Source: Chitinophaga eiseniae
GTDB taxonomy: Bacteria; Bacteroidota; Bacteroidia; Chitinophagales; Chitinophagaceae
Length of the DNA: 64,000 nt
Direction: 5' to 3'
NCBI RefSeq assembly: GCF_900167135.1
Contig: NZ_FUWZ01000002.1
Coordinates: 186,001 to 250,000, forward strand
Each line of letters opens with the position of its first letter. The stretch's first letter is position 1. A model generated the notes under the pieces. The model was not told the DNA's origin. It worked only from the letters and a program-made list of their open reading frames with translations, and did not search any database. A program made the translations under genes and the position numbers. Below, piece by piece: positions 34,575-43,570 of the stretch.

Positions 34575-35390
34575 CTATTCTTTGTCGAGGGCGTCCATGA
34601 TCGCGTTGGACACGCCGGTGAAGGAGAACCCGCCATCATGGTAGAGGTTCTGCATGGTCACCATCCTGGTCATATCGGAGAACAGGGTCACCAGGTAGTC
34701 AGCGCAGTTGTCGGCAGAAGCGTTACCCAGGGGGCTCATTTTTTCTGCATAACCGATGAAGCCACCGAAGCCTTTCACACCGCTGCCGGCAGTAGTCGGC
34801 GTAGGGGATTGGGAAACGGTGTTCACCCGTACTTTATTTTTGATGCCGTAGTGGTAACCGAAGCTGCGGGCTACGGATTCCAGCATGGCTTTAGCGTCGG
34901 CCATTTCGCTGTAGTCAGGGAATGCCCGTTGTGCAGCGATGTAAGTCAGCGCCACTACAGAGCCCCAATCGTTGATGGCGTCCATCTGATAAGCGGTCTG
35001 CAGCACACGGTGCAGGGACAGCGCGGAAATATTGAGGGTTTTCAGCGAAAAGTCATAGTCCAGGTCTGTATAGGATCTTCCTTTACGTACGTTCAGGCTC
35101 ATGCCTACAGAATGGAGCACAAAATCTATTTTACCGCCAAAATGCTCCATGGATTTGGTAAAAAGATTTTTCAGGTCATCCGTGATGGTTACGTCTGCCG
35201 GAATAACAGGGGCCTTGCAGATTTCAGCCAGTTTGTTAATCTCACCCATACGCAGCGCGACAGGTGCATTGGTGAGCACTATTTCAGCGCCTTCTTCCAC
35301 ACAACGGAGCGCAGTTCTCCAGGCCAGTGACTTTTCGTCCAGTGCACCAAAGATGATACCTTTCTTTCCTTTTAATAAGTTATGAGCCAT
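34575..35390 (-). CDS. fabI: Enoyl-[acyl-carrier-protein] reductase (NADH)
   Basis: This 271-residue short-chain dehydrogenase-like enzyme carries out the last reduction of each fatty acid elongation cycle. It has the FabI start MAHNLLKGKKGIIFGALDEK, a cofactor site with SVGMSLN, and the Tyr-x6-Lys catalytic pair in YSEMADAKAMLESVARSFGY (about residues 159 and 166). The length fits FabI. It is monocistronic with its own -7 box and a terminator. No other fatty acid synthesis gene is next to it. Confidence 0.95.
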   Translation of the reverse strand: MAHNLLKGKKGIIFGALDEKSLAWRTALRCVEEGAEIVLTNAPVALRMGEINKLAEICKAPVIPADVTITDDLKNLFTKSMEHFGGKIDFVLHSVGMSLNVRKGRSYTDLDYDFSLKTLNISALSLHRVLQTAYQMDAINDWGSVVALTYIAAQRAFPDYSEMADAKAMLESVARSFGYHYGIKNKVRVNTVSQSPTPTTAGSGVKGFGGFIGYAEKMSPLGNASADNCADYLVTLFSDMTRMVTMQNLYHDGGFSFTGVSNAIMDALDKE

Positions 35391-35410
35391 TTGGTCAAAA
35401 TTAATTTTGG

Positions 35411-35418
35411 CAAAAATA
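35411..35418 (-). promoter_or_regulatory. -7 box of fabI
   Basis: TATTTTTG on the minus strand (35418-35411) lies 20 nt before the ATG at 35390. Upstream is a T-rich TTTTC rather than a perfect TTTG at the -33 position. Confidence 0.55.
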
Positions 35419-35505
35419 GTCGTTATAGTTGAAAAAAAAAGTTATTGCTTCCCGTCCATGGCTTTTTAGCATGCAGACCGGGAGGCAATAACGGTTACGG
35501 GGGTA

Positions 35506-37152
35506 TTATCTCACCATTTCGCGGGCATTTTCAAGGGCGGCGGCGGTAGGCCGTTCGCCGCTCAGCATCTGCGCGATCTTATCTATCCGCTCGTCCATAG
35601 ACAGCAGCCTTACGCTGGTGGTCACTTTCTCCGCACGGGCGTCTTTATATACAAAATAATGGGCATCCGCTTTACCTGCGATCTGCGGCTGGTGCGTGAT
35701 GCAGATGATCTGATGCGCTTTGGCCAGATCTTTCAGTATAACGCCCACCTGCCTGGCGGCTTCCCCGGAAATACCGGTGTCAATCTCGTCGAAAATCAGG
35801 GTGGGCAGCGCTACCGACTGTGCCACCAGTGATTTGATGCAGAGCATCAGGCGGCTCAACTCACCACCGGAAGCCACTTTGCCTACCGGAGCAAACTGGT
35901 TGCTGCGGTTGGCGTCAAACAGGAATTCGATCGTATCCTGTCCGTAAGGGTTCAGTTGTCCCTGTATAATGTCCACTTTGAGCCGGGCGTTAGGCATGCC
36001 TACCTGCGCCAGCAGCGTGTTAACCTTTTTCTCAAAAGGCGCCACCTGCTCCTGTCTTTCGGCGGTAATGGCCGCAGCATCCTTCATCAGGGCCTCATAC
36101 AACTGCCCCTGTTCCTTTTCCAGCGCTGCCAGCTGCTCATCGAGATTGAGCACGCCGTCCACTTTGACTGTGAGCGCGTCTTTGATGGCCAGCAGCTCAT
36201 CAGTGGTCTGTACGCCGTGTTTTTTAAAGAGCCGGTATCCCAGTGTCATCCGTTCATTTACCTGTTCAATGCGTTGAGCATCGTAGTGTACCTGATCGTT
36301 GATGTTATCCACTTCACCGGCAATATCCTGCAGCTCCAGGTAGGCAGACAGCATTCTTTCTGCTACGGCCGGCATGTCTTTATGGAAGGAGGAGATATGC
36401 TGGATAGAAGACTGAAGTTGTTTCAGCTGTTGCAGCATGGGCTGTTCATCTTCCTTTAGCTGGAAAAATACCCGGTTAAGGGTGTTTTTGATCTCTTCCG
36501 CGTGTGTCAGCAGCTGCAGCTCATTGTCCAGCTCCTCCACTTCATTGGAACTGAAGTCGGCTTCCAGCAGTTCATCCAGCAGGAACTTGTTGTAGTCCAG
36601 CTCCTTGTTGGCCTGGTCGCGGTCATCCTGTAACTGTTTGTATTTTTTCTGCACCTGCAGGTATTGCAGGAACAGGTGATGATATACTTGTAAGGCGGCG
36701 GGTTTAGCCAGCGCGTCGATTACTTCCCGCTGGAAGTCGGCGTTGCCCAGTTCGAGGGTATCAAACTGCTGGTGCAGGTCTACCAGGTAGCCTGACAGTT
36801 CAGACAGCTGGGATATGTTGACAGGAGTATCATTCACAAACGCCCTGGATTTGCCGGCGGCGCTGATTTCCCGGCGGATGATCAGCGGGTCTTCCAGGTC
36901 CAGTTCGTGTTGCTGGAAAAAAGCGGCCACCTGTGATTTTTTCACCTTGAAGATGCCTTCAATCACGCATTTGCCGGTTTTATCGAACAGCACGCCGGGG
37001 TCAGCACGTTCTCCCAGGATCATGGACAGGGCGCCCAGCAGGATAGATTTACCGGCGCCGGTTTCCCCGGTAATGACATTAAGATTACCTGAAAAATCCA
37101 CTTCCAGGTGGTCAATAATGGCGTAGTTTTTAATGATTAGTCGCTGTAACAT
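35506..37152 (-). CDS. recN: DNA repair protein RecN
   Basis: This 548-residue SMC-like ATPase acts early in double-strand break repair. It has Walker A ITGETGAGKSILLGAL (about residues 28-43), a central coiled-coil (about 155-365), the signature KVASGGELSRLMLCIKSL (about 425) and Walker B LPTLIFDEIDTGISGEAARQ (about 449). The order and length match RecN. The start is the ATG at 37152, and the TPR gene lies 39 nt upstream on the same strand, so they may share a transcript. Confidence 0.95.
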   Translation of the reverse strand: MLQRLIIKNYAIIDHLEVDFSGNLNVITGETGAGKSILLGALSMILGERADPGVLFDKTGKCVIEGIFKVKKSQVAAFFQQHELDLEDPLIIRREISAAGKSRAFVNDTPVNISQLSELSGYLVDLHQQFDTLELGNADFQREVIDALAKPAALQVYHHLFLQYLQVQKKYKQLQDDRDQANKELDYNKFLLDELLEADFSSNEVEELDNELQLLTHAEEIKNTLNRVFFQLKEDEQPMLQQLKQLQSSIQHISSFHKDMPAVAERMLSAYLELQDIAGEVDNINDQVHYDAQRIEQVNERMTLGYRLFKKHGVQTTDELLAIKDALTVKVDGVLNLDEQLAALEKEQGQLYEALMKDAAAITAERQEQVAPFEKKVNTLLAQVGMPNARLKVDIIQGQLNPYGQDTIEFLFDANRSNQFAPVGKVASGGELSRLMLCIKSLVAQSVALPTLIFDEIDTGISGEAARQVGVILKDLAKAHQIICITHQPQIAGKADAHYFVYKDARAEKVTTSVRLLSMDERIDKIAQMLSGERPTAAALENAREMVR

Positions 37153-37191
37153 AAGTCAGGAAATAACTTGAATCACAATTTTCCTCCCTTC

Positions 37192-38679
37192 TCAACTGCC
37201 GTTTACACGTTGTATGCCTGCTTTTGCCCGTTGGTCGAGGGAGTTTTTATAATCGTGGCCTTTCATGTTCAGACATTGCTGATAACACTGAACGGCTTTG
37301 GTTTTATCTTTTCTTTTTTCGTAAATATACCCCAATTGCAGGGAAGCTCTGGCTGCATAATATTCCGGCCGGTTAGCCCCTACCTTGATGGTCACTTCGT
37401 ACATGGTAACAGCCTTGTCGTCCTGCCCGGTTTCATCATAGATACGGCCGAGGCGGTAGGCGTATTCCAGCTTGTCTTCCATTGCAGGGAAATCGGCTGC
37501 TTTTTTGGTCAGCAGCAGTTTCAGCGCTTCGTTAAAGAAACCGCCGTCGCTCTGCAGGCGTACTTTCAGCAGGAAAGGATTGGGCCATTTGCCGCCTTCC
37601 GCCTCTTTCAGCGCTTGTTTGTCGGCGTCTGTTTCCGTGCCTCCCCGGCTCAGGATCATGTTCCGGTATTTATTGGCCATGGCCTGATTGCCTTCGAGGT
37701 AGTAGAACCAGCTTAACCGCTGCAGGCATTCCTTTACATAGAACTTCCCTTTAAACCCGTTGACGAACCTTTCGAGGTACACATGCGCATCGTTGTCCAA
37801 CCGCGTCAGTTTCAACAATCCGAAAACGTAGTTATAGTATTCTATGTCTGCGTATTCGTTGCTGTCATGCTTTTCCTCCAGTACCCGTATGCCGGTAGCC
37901 GCCTTCTGGTTGTTGAGCGACAGGTTGGCCACCATCAGGGCGTACAAGTAGTTGTTTTTGGTATCCAGCTGCTTTCTTTGCAAAAACGCCCAGGTGTCTT
38001 CGGGCTTATTCACAATAAAGAGCATCAGATAACAGTAGTAATAATAGGATTCTTCCCTGAACAGTTTAGCCTCCGGTGCATTGCTTTCGATGAAAGCGTT
38101 CACATTTTCCATGCCCTGGTGTATACTGCCTTTCATGCCGAGGATATTGGTGATCCATTTATACCCTTCAGGGATGGTGCCGAAAACCGTTTGCATGGCC
38201 CCCAGCAGTAAGCGGTTGGGTACGAAGTCCGGAAACCGGCGCTGGTTTTCCTTCAGGGTCATGTAAGCTTTACGGATCTCCCAGGTAGCGTCCCACTTTT
38301 CATTGAACTTGATTTTAACCATCGCCCACTGAAACTTGATGGCCGCCTGTGTGTACAGATAGTAGGGAGAATCCGGCGATCCTTCCAGCATCTTGTCCAG
38401 CCGGAAGGAGCGCATGCCTCTTTTCCGGGCGTATTCTGCCGGGTCCTCATTGAAAAACAACGGGAAAAAGTCCGCGTAGTTATCCAGAAAGTAAGGTACC
38501 AGGTTATCAGGGTTCTCTTTCTTCTCCGCTTCCAACAGCGCCTTTCCGGTGTTCAACCGCAGTTCCATAATGGCTTCATACGCCTGTTCACAGCGGCTGT
38601 TGAAATCATACGTCTTCTGTCTTGCATCAACTGTAAATCCTAATCCCAGCAAAAGAATCAAAGAAAAAATAATACGCAT
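37192..38679 (-). CDS. Secreted tetratricopeptide-repeat protein
   Basis: This 495-residue protein has a signal peptide (MRIIFSLILLLGLGFTVDA) and is otherwise helical. TPR-like units are clearest at the C-terminus: EYAYRLGRIYDETGQDDKAV, YYAARASLQLGYIYEKRKDK, AVQCYQQCLNMKG. The N-terminal half has a less regular helical repeat (for example YDFNSRCEQAYEAIMELRLN). It is probably periplasmic and a protein-protein scaffold; no enzymatic motif is seen. recN follows 39 nt downstream. A GAATTTTG close to the start on the minus strand resembles a -7 box with one mismatch. Confidence 0.8.
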   Translation of the reverse strand: MRIIFSLILLLGLGFTVDARQKTYDFNSRCEQAYEAIMELRLNTGKALLEAEKKENPDNLVPYFLDNYADFFPLFFNEDPAEYARKRGMRSFRLDKMLEGSPDSPYYLYTQAAIKFQWAMVKIKFNEKWDATWEIRKAYMTLKENQRRFPDFVPNRLLLGAMQTVFGTIPEGYKWITNILGMKGSIHQGMENVNAFIESNAPEAKLFREESYYYYCYLMLFIVNKPEDTWAFLQRKQLDTKNNYLYALMVANLSLNNQKAATGIRVLEEKHDSNEYADIEYYNYVFGLLKLTRLDNDAHVYLERFVNGFKGKFYVKECLQRLSWFYYLEGNQAMANKYRNMILSRGGTETDADKQALKEAEGGKWPNPFLLKVRLQSDGGFFNEALKLLLTKKAADFPAMEDKLEYAYRLGRIYDETGQDDKAVTMYEVTIKVGANRPEYYAARASLQLGYIYEKRKDKTKAVQCYQQCLNMKGHDYKNSLDQRAKAGIQRVNGS

Positions 38680-38907
38680 AAGGGCAAAATTCCTGGAATA
38701 AACTCAAATCTCACACAACAATTTCACAAATCCCAAATTAACAATCCACATTTTTTGAATGTTGCTTGCCCATCCAATTTCCTGCCACAAATTAAAAGAA
38801 CTGCTACGCAAACTACCTGCGTAAGGGACACAGGGGCAAAGCTAACATATTTAGTAAAACAAAGCTAAATAAATTAGTATATTTTTATAACGATAACGTC
38901 TAAACGA

Positions 38908-38935
38908 AAAAAGGGCATCCATGGATGCCCTTTTT
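38908..38935 (-). terminator. Intrinsic terminator (28-bp palindrome) after the zinc ribbon gene
   Basis: 38908-38935 is a perfect palindrome: AAAAA, GGGCATCC, centre AT, GGATGCCC, TTTTT. It lies 27 nt after the stop of the minus-strand zinc ribbon gene. Being symmetric, it also works on the plus strand. Confidence 0.88.
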
Positions 38936-38961
38936 CAATGTTTTCGGTGTGCCTGATCGCA

Positions 38962-39714
38962 TCAGATGGTGACAGTCGCTTCGAGGTCGTTGTCTACCAG
39001 GATACGGCCGCAGTGCTCACAAACGATGATCTTTTTGTGCTGACGGATCTCTGCCTGACGTTGAGGAGGGATCGCGTTGTAGCAACCACCGCAGGAATCA
39101 CGCTCTACTGTTACCACGGCCAGGCCGTTACGATAGTTTTTGCGGATTTTTTCGTAGGCAGTCAGTAAACGGGGGTCTACCTTCGCTTTCGCGTCTTCGC
39201 TTTCCTTACGGAAGGCTTTTTCCTCCTTCTCGGTTTCTGCCACGATTTTTTCCAGTTCCCCTTTCTTGTGCTTCAGGTTAGCCTCTTTGTCAGCGATCGC
39301 CTTTTTAGCCACTTCCAGGGTGCGGGATTTTTCTTTTATCTCTTCGTTTGCGTCTTTGATATGCTTTTCAGCCAGTTTGATCTCCAGTGACTGCATCTCC
39401 ATTTCCTTGGTGATCGCCTCAAACTCACGGTTGTTCTTCACATTGTCCTGCTGCTTCTCATACTTCTTGATCAGCGCTTCTGCATCTTTAATAGCAGTTT
39501 TCTTGCTGGTAACGAAGTCCTGGATACCTTTGATCTCATTCTCGATATGAGACTGACGTGTATTTAACCCTTCGATCTCATCTTCCAGGTCCTTTACTTC
39601 AATCGGCAACTCCCCTTTCAACACCTGGATTTCATCCAGCTTGGAATCAATCTTCTGCAGCTTGAGCACAGATGCTAATTTTTCTTCAACGGAGTATTCT
39701 TTTACGGTAGCCAT
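38962..39714 (-). CDS. Coiled-coil protein with C-terminal C4 zinc ribbon (CdsZ/DUF164-like)
   Basis: This 250-residue protein has a long charged coiled-coil (about residues 10-180) followed by a zinc ribbon with two Cys pairs, CGGCYNAIPPQ (about 206-209) and CEHCGRILVD (about 231-234). It belongs to the group of bacterial zinc ribbon proteins often paired with Nif3-like genes. Related proteins have been linked to nucleic acid or translation-related roles, not settled here. The nif3-like gene ends 3 nt upstream of its ATG, so the two are cotranscribed. A TAATTTTG on the minus strand within the end of that gene (39772-39765) could give an additional promoter. Confidence 0.9.
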   Translation of the reverse strand: MATVKEYSVEEKLASVLKLQKIDSKLDEIQVLKGELPIEVKDLEDEIEGLNTRQSHIENEIKGIQDFVTSKKTAIKDAEALIKKYEKQQDNVKNNREFEAITKEMEMQSLEIKLAEKHIKDANEEIKEKSRTLEVAKKAIADKEANLKHKKGELEKIVAETEKEEKAFRKESEDAKAKVDPRLLTAYEKIRKNYRNGLAVVTVERDSCGGCYNAIPPQRQAEIRQHKKIIVCEHCGRILVDNDLEATVTI

Positions 39715-39717
39715 GTA

Positions 39718-40812
39718 TTATAAATAATTTACCGGGTTTGTTTTAATCGTAGATTTAAGAGGCGCAAAATTACGGAATTTTTCAGTCAATATATGATAAA
39801 ATAATTCCACTGTGAACTGCTCACTCTCGAAATGTCCGACATCTGCTATAACTATTTGATTATCAGCATCAAAAAATTCATGGTATTTAAAATCGGCGGA
39901 AATATAGACATCCGCCCCCGCCGCAATGGCCCGCTTCAACAGGAAGCTGCCCGCTCCCCCACACAACGCCACCTTCTTCACCGGACGCCCCCTCAAAGGG
40001 GTATACCGTACACAACCAGTCTGAAACTGCTGCTTTACCCACGCCAGGAACGCCTGTTCTTCCATCGCCTCCGGCAGCTCACCCACCAGCCCGGAACCTA
40101 CGTCCTGGTAAGTATTGTCCAGCGCCACCACTTCATAAGCCACCTCTTCATAGGGATGGCTTGTAAACAGGGCCTTCAGAATCCCGGATTCCAAATATAC
40201 CGGAAAAATCACTTCCAACTTTATTTCCTTCTCAAAATGTCTTTCCCCCGGTGTTCCCACATACGGATTTGTACCTGCGCCCCCGTTGAAAGTACCCTGC
40301 CCTTCCATGTTGAAGCTGCATTCGCTGTAGTTGCCGATGTTTCCGGCCCCGGCAGCAAACAAAGCCGCCCGTACCTTTTCGGCATCCGCTACCGGGACAT
40401 ACGTGTAAAGCTTCTTCAGCAAACCGGTCTTGGGCTGCAACACCCGGCAGCGCTCCAGCCCCAGCCTGTCCGCCATCTGCGCACATACGCCGTTACGCAC
40501 GTTGTCCAGGTTGGTATGGGCCGCATACACCGCCACATCATGCTTGATAGCCTTGATAGCCACCCGCTCCACATAAGACCGCCCGTTGATCTTCTTCAAC
40601 CCCCCGAAAACAATAGGGTGATGCGCCACCACCAGGTTGCAGCCCCGCGCGATGGCCTCGTCGATCACCGCCTCTGTGGCATCCAGCGTCAGCAACGCAT
40701 TGGTCACCTCCCACGACGGGTCGCCGAAAATAAGACCGGCGTTATCGTAACTCTCCTGGTACGGTAAAGGCGCATAAGCCTCCAGTACCTGTATGATCTC
40801 TTTTATCTTCAT
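39718..40812 (-). CDS. Nif3-like dinuclear metal centre protein
   Basis: This 364-residue protein is of the NIF3/YqfO family, which forms a toroidal hexamer with a two-metal site. Metal ligands are visible in VVAHHPIVFGG (about residue 63), AAHTNLDNVRNG (about 98) and DVGHFESEQFTVEL (about 325-330). The length, with a middle insertion of about 110 residues (about 130-240, LYTYVPVADAEKVR to VDLFTSHPYEEVAYEV-like segment), is that of the form carrying a PII/CutA-like domain. The biochemical role of the family is uncertain; GTP cyclohydrolase-like activity has been proposed. It is cotranscribed with the zinc ribbon gene. Confidence 0.92.
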   Translation of the reverse strand: MKIKEIIQVLEAYAPLPYQESYDNAGLIFGDPSWEVTNALLTLDATEAVIDEAIARGCNLVVAHHPIVFGGLKKINGRSYVERVAIKAIKHDVAVYAAHTNLDNVRNGVCAQMADRLGLERCRVLQPKTGLLKKLYTYVPVADAEKVRAALFAAGAGNIGNYSECSFNMEGQGTFNGGAGTNPYVGTPGERHFEKEIKLEVIFPVYLESGILKALFTSHPYEEVAYEVVALDNTYQDVGSGLVGELPEAMEEQAFLAWVKQQFQTGCVRYTPLRGRPVKKVALCGGAGSFLLKRAIAAGADVYISADFKYHEFFDADNQIVIADVGHFESEQFTVELFYHILTEKFRNFAPLKSTIKTNPVNYL

Positions 40813-40833
40813 AGTAAAGCAATTGGTATCCTG

Positions 40834-40841
40834 TACATTTG
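40834..40841 (+). promoter_or_regulatory. -7 box of the M32 carboxypeptidase gene
   Basis: TACATTTG lies 15 nt before the ATG at 40857. It overlaps the in-frame TTG at 40839, which excludes that TTG as the start. Confidence 0.55.
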
Positions 40842-40856
40842 CAAAAAAATCCAGTT

Positions 40857-42368
40857 ATGACAGGAAGCAAATCTACTGCAGAACAATATACCGGGTACCA
40901 GTCAAAGATGCAAAAAATTGCGGACGTAAGAAACGCCATGGCTGTATTGGGCTGGGACCAGGAAACCTACCTGCCTGAAAAAGGCGCCGCCTTCAGAGGC
41001 CAGCAGCTGACCACCCTCAGCGGCATCGCCCATGAACTGTTTACCGAAGACGCCCTCGGCGACCTCCTCCGGCAACTGCACCATCACAAAGACCTCGACG
41101 CCCTCCAGCAGAAAAATATCGCCCTCTCGCTGGAAGACTACGATAAAAATAAAAAATACCCGGCATCGTTCGTGGCGGACATGTCCAATACCACCAACGA
41201 ATGCTATCACGCCTGGATCAAAGCCCGCAAAGCCAACGACTACAGCATCTTTGCACCGGCCCTCTCCAAAATGATCGCCCTCAAAAAACAGGAAACCACC
41301 ATCCTGGGCTATGAAGGTCATCCCTACAATGCGCTGCTCAACGAATACGAGAAAGGCGCTACCACCACCATGCTGGACAGGATCTTCGAAGATGTGAAAA
41401 AAGCCCTCTCCCCCCTGCTGGCTAAAATTGAAAGCCGGCCACAGGTGGAAAAAGACTTCCTGCTTCTGCACTATAACCGTGATAAACAGTGGCAGCTGGG
41501 CATCGACCTGCTGAAAAACATGGGATACGACCTGCAGGCAGGCCGGCAGGACATCTCCGAACATCCCTTTACCACCAGCTTCAACCCCCATGATGTGAGG
41601 GTCACCACCCGCATCGATGAAAACGACTTCGGGAACATGACCTGGAGCTGTATCCATGAAGGCGGCCATGCCCTCTACGAACAAGGACTACCGGCCGAAC
41701 AATATGGCCTCCCCTGCGGCGAAGCCACCAGCCTCGGCATTCATGAATCACAGTCCCGCCTATGGGAAAACAACGTGGGCCGTAGCCTGAACTTCTGGAA
41801 ACACCACTACGCCCGCGTTCAACAACTGTTCCCGGAAAACCTGGGCCAAGTGCCGCTGCAAAATTTCTACCAGGCCATCAACCAGGTGAAACCCTCCCTG
41901 ATCCGCACGGAAGCAGACGAACTGACCTACCATTTCCATATAATGATCCGCTATGAAATCGAAAAAGGCCTCATGGACGGCAGCATCCCGGTCAACGACC
42001 TGCGGCAGGTATGGAATGAATATTATCAAAAATACCTGCACGTCAACGTACCTGACGATGCGCAGGGCGTACTGCAGGACATCCACTGGTCGCACGGCAG
42101 CTTTGGCTACTTCCCCACCTATTCCCTCGGCAGCTTTTATGCCGCCCAGTTTTTCACCACCGCACAAAAACAGGTCCCCGGGCTGGACGACGCCATCAGC
42201 CAAGGCAACTACCATTCCCTCCTCGAATGGTTGCGCACCCATATCCATCCCTTCGGCCGGTTCTATACTTCCAATGAACTGTGCAAAAAAGTAACCGGAC
42301 AGGACCTGCAATTCAGCTACTTCCTCGACTATGCGGAAAAGAAATACGCAGGCATCTATAACTGGTGA
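40857..42368 (+). CDS. Carboxypeptidase M32 (Taq type)
   Basis: This 503-residue cytoplasmic zinc metallocarboxypeptidase has the M32 HEXXH-like motif in SCIHEGGHALYEQGL (about residue 265; HEGGH), a downstream zinc Glu in LGIHESQSRLWENNVGR (about 295), and the family start of helical segments with LGWDQETYLPEKGAAFRG (about 30). It removes C-terminal residues from peptides, with broad specificity. The start is the ATG at 40857; it diverges from the nif3-like gene 44 bp away. It ends in a strong hairpin. Confidence 0.93.
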   Translation: MTGSKSTAEQYTGYQSKMQKIADVRNAMAVLGWDQETYLPEKGAAFRGQQLTTLSGIAHELFTEDALGDLLRQLHHHKDLDALQQKNIALSLEDYDKNKKYPASFVADMSNTTNECYHAWIKARKANDYSIFAPALSKMIALKKQETTILGYEGHPYNALLNEYEKGATTTMLDRIFEDVKKALSPLLAKIESRPQVEKDFLLLHYNRDKQWQLGIDLLKNMGYDLQAGRQDISEHPFTTSFNPHDVRVTTRIDENDFGNMTWSCIHEGGHALYEQGLPAEQYGLPCGEATSLGIHESQSRLWENNVGRSLNFWKHHYARVQQLFPENLGQVPLQNFYQAINQVKPSLIRTEADELTYHFHIMIRYEIEKGLMDGSIPVNDLRQVWNEYYQKYLHVNVPDDAQGVLQDIHWSHGSFGYFPTYSLGSFYAAQFFTTAQKQVPGLDDAISQGNYHSLLEWLRTHIHPFGRFYTSNELCKKVTGQDLQFSYFLDYAEKKYAGIYNW

Positions 42369-42675
42369 TCACGCCCAACAGCGCAATGACTAATAATATC
42401 AATCCCCCGGAACGGCGTTGGGACGCCGTTCCGGGGGATTTGTCTTTCTCCGGCACACTAACCTCATTAAAATCAGTCTTCCAGCTCATTTTTCCACATT
42501 ATTAAACTTCTCCCTTCTTAAGCAGTCACAGTAATTGGCCTGTGATTTGGTATAACCCTTATGAATGTTGGAATGCAAATCATCAGACAGCCGAAAGGAT
42601 AACATTAGTCCATCTGCCATACTTTATATAAACAACACTATTTGCGAATTCAAAATCTGTCTAAACATTTAAATC
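42369..42675. other. Intergenic region with terminator, otherwise featureless
   Basis: This 307-bp gap holds the hairpin at 42401-42440. The remaining 235 bp are AT-rich and must include the promoter of the DUF4382 gene, but I see no perfect TAnnTTTG and no ORF worth calling. Confidence 0.5.
42401..42440 (+). terminator. Intrinsic terminator after the M32 gene
   Basis: An 18-bp perfect stem (42401-42418 with 42423-42440) has a TGGG loop and is followed by TGTCTTT. It lies 33 nt after the stop codon. Confidence 0.8.
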
Positions 42676-43467
42676 ATGAAAAACCGAATCCGGGCCTTTA
42701 TCGTGGCCATGCCTGCACTCGCGCTGTTATTTACCGCCTGCAACAAAAATGATTCTGACAACAGCGGCAAAGCTAAAATGACGGTATATCTTACCGATGC
42801 TCCCGCCAATTACGACGCAGTGAATGTAGACATCCAGGATGTTCAGGTGAACGCCTCCAATACAGACAATGGCTGGCAATCCATCCATCTGCTGCGCCCC
42901 GGAGTGTACAACCTGCTTCACTTCAGAAACGGTCTCGACACCGTGCTCGCCTCCCAGGAACTCCCTGCCGGCGACATTTCTCAAATCAGACTGATACTTG
43001 GTTCCAACAACAGCGTGGTAGTAGATGGCAACACTTATCCGCTCACCACCCCGTCCGCCCAGCAGTCAGGCCTCAAACTCAATGTACACGCTACATTGAC
43101 CGCCGGCATTGAATACCGCCTGTGGCTCGACTTCGACGCCGCCCGCTCCGTGGTTACCACCGGCAGCAACAAGTACATCCTGAAACCAGTGATCCGTACT
43201 TATACACAAGCTACCAGCGGTTCCATCAAGGGTATCGCTTTACCACTGCTCCACGTGTCCGGCGTGTATGCTATTCAGAATGCCGACACCATCGCTGCCG
43301 CCAAACCGGATCCGCTGACAGGCGCATTCCTGATCTCAGGCCTGAACGCCGGCGCGTATAACCTGGCTATCGCAGGCGACGGCACTGTAAAAGATTCCCT
43401 CGTGGCTAACGTGAACGTGACTACCGGTCAGGTAACTACCGTGACAGCGATAACACTTCTCCCCTGA
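42676..43467 (+). CDS. DUF4382 domain lipoprotein
   Basis: This 263-residue surface or periplasmic lipoprotein has a lipobox (ALALLFTAC, Cys about residue 22), an acidic linker and a DUF4382 beta-sandwich (about residues 35-175): KMTVYLTDAPANYDAVNVDI, the LLRPGVYNLLHFRNGLDTVL loop, and LPAGDISQIRLILG. The C-terminal 80 residues form a carboxypeptidase-regulatory-like domain (SGSIKGIALPLLHV to FLISGLNAGAYNLAI). The function is unknown. It appears monocistronic. Confidence 0.87.
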   Translation: MKNRIRAFIVAMPALALLFTACNKNDSDNSGKAKMTVYLTDAPANYDAVNVDIQDVQVNASNTDNGWQSIHLLRPGVYNLLHFRNGLDTVLASQELPAGDISQIRLILGSNNSVVVDGNTYPLTTPSAQQSGLKLNVHATLTAGIEYRLWLDFDAARSVVTTGSNKYILKPVIRTYTQATSGSIKGIALPLLHVSGVYAIQNADTIAAAKPDPLTGAFLISGLNAGAYNLAIAGDGTVKDSLVANVNVTTGQVTTVTAITLLP

Positions 43468-43478
43468 TCAATAACATT

Positions 43479-43507
43479 AAAAAGCCCCGGGCCAACACCC
43501 GGGGCTT
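43479..43507 (-). terminator. Terminator hairpin between convergent genes
   Basis: AAGCCCCGGG (43482-43491) pairs with CCCGGGGCTT (43498-43507). On the minus strand the stem is followed by five T's, so it is a canonical terminator for the rhodanese-thioredoxin gene, whose stop is 64 nt away. On the plus strand it lies 15 nt after the DUF4382 stop but lacks a T run. Confidence 0.75.
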
Positions 43508-43560
43508 CTCATTGAATATTGTTTTACAGTACTCTGTTGCTCCGCTTCTCATTGAATATT
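43504..43560. repeat. 17-bp direct repeat, 40-bp period
   Basis: GCTTCTCATTGAATATT occurs at 43504-43520 and again at 43544-43560. The sequences after each copy are also alike (GTTTTACAGTACT and ATTTACAATACT). It looks like a small tandem duplication next to the terminator. Confidence 0.7.
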
Positions 43561-43570
43561 ATTTACAATA

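Noticed and set aside
40839..40856. TTG start for the M32 carboxypeptidase
   Set aside because: The TTG overlaps the -7 box TACATTTG; the ATG at 40857 is the natural start.
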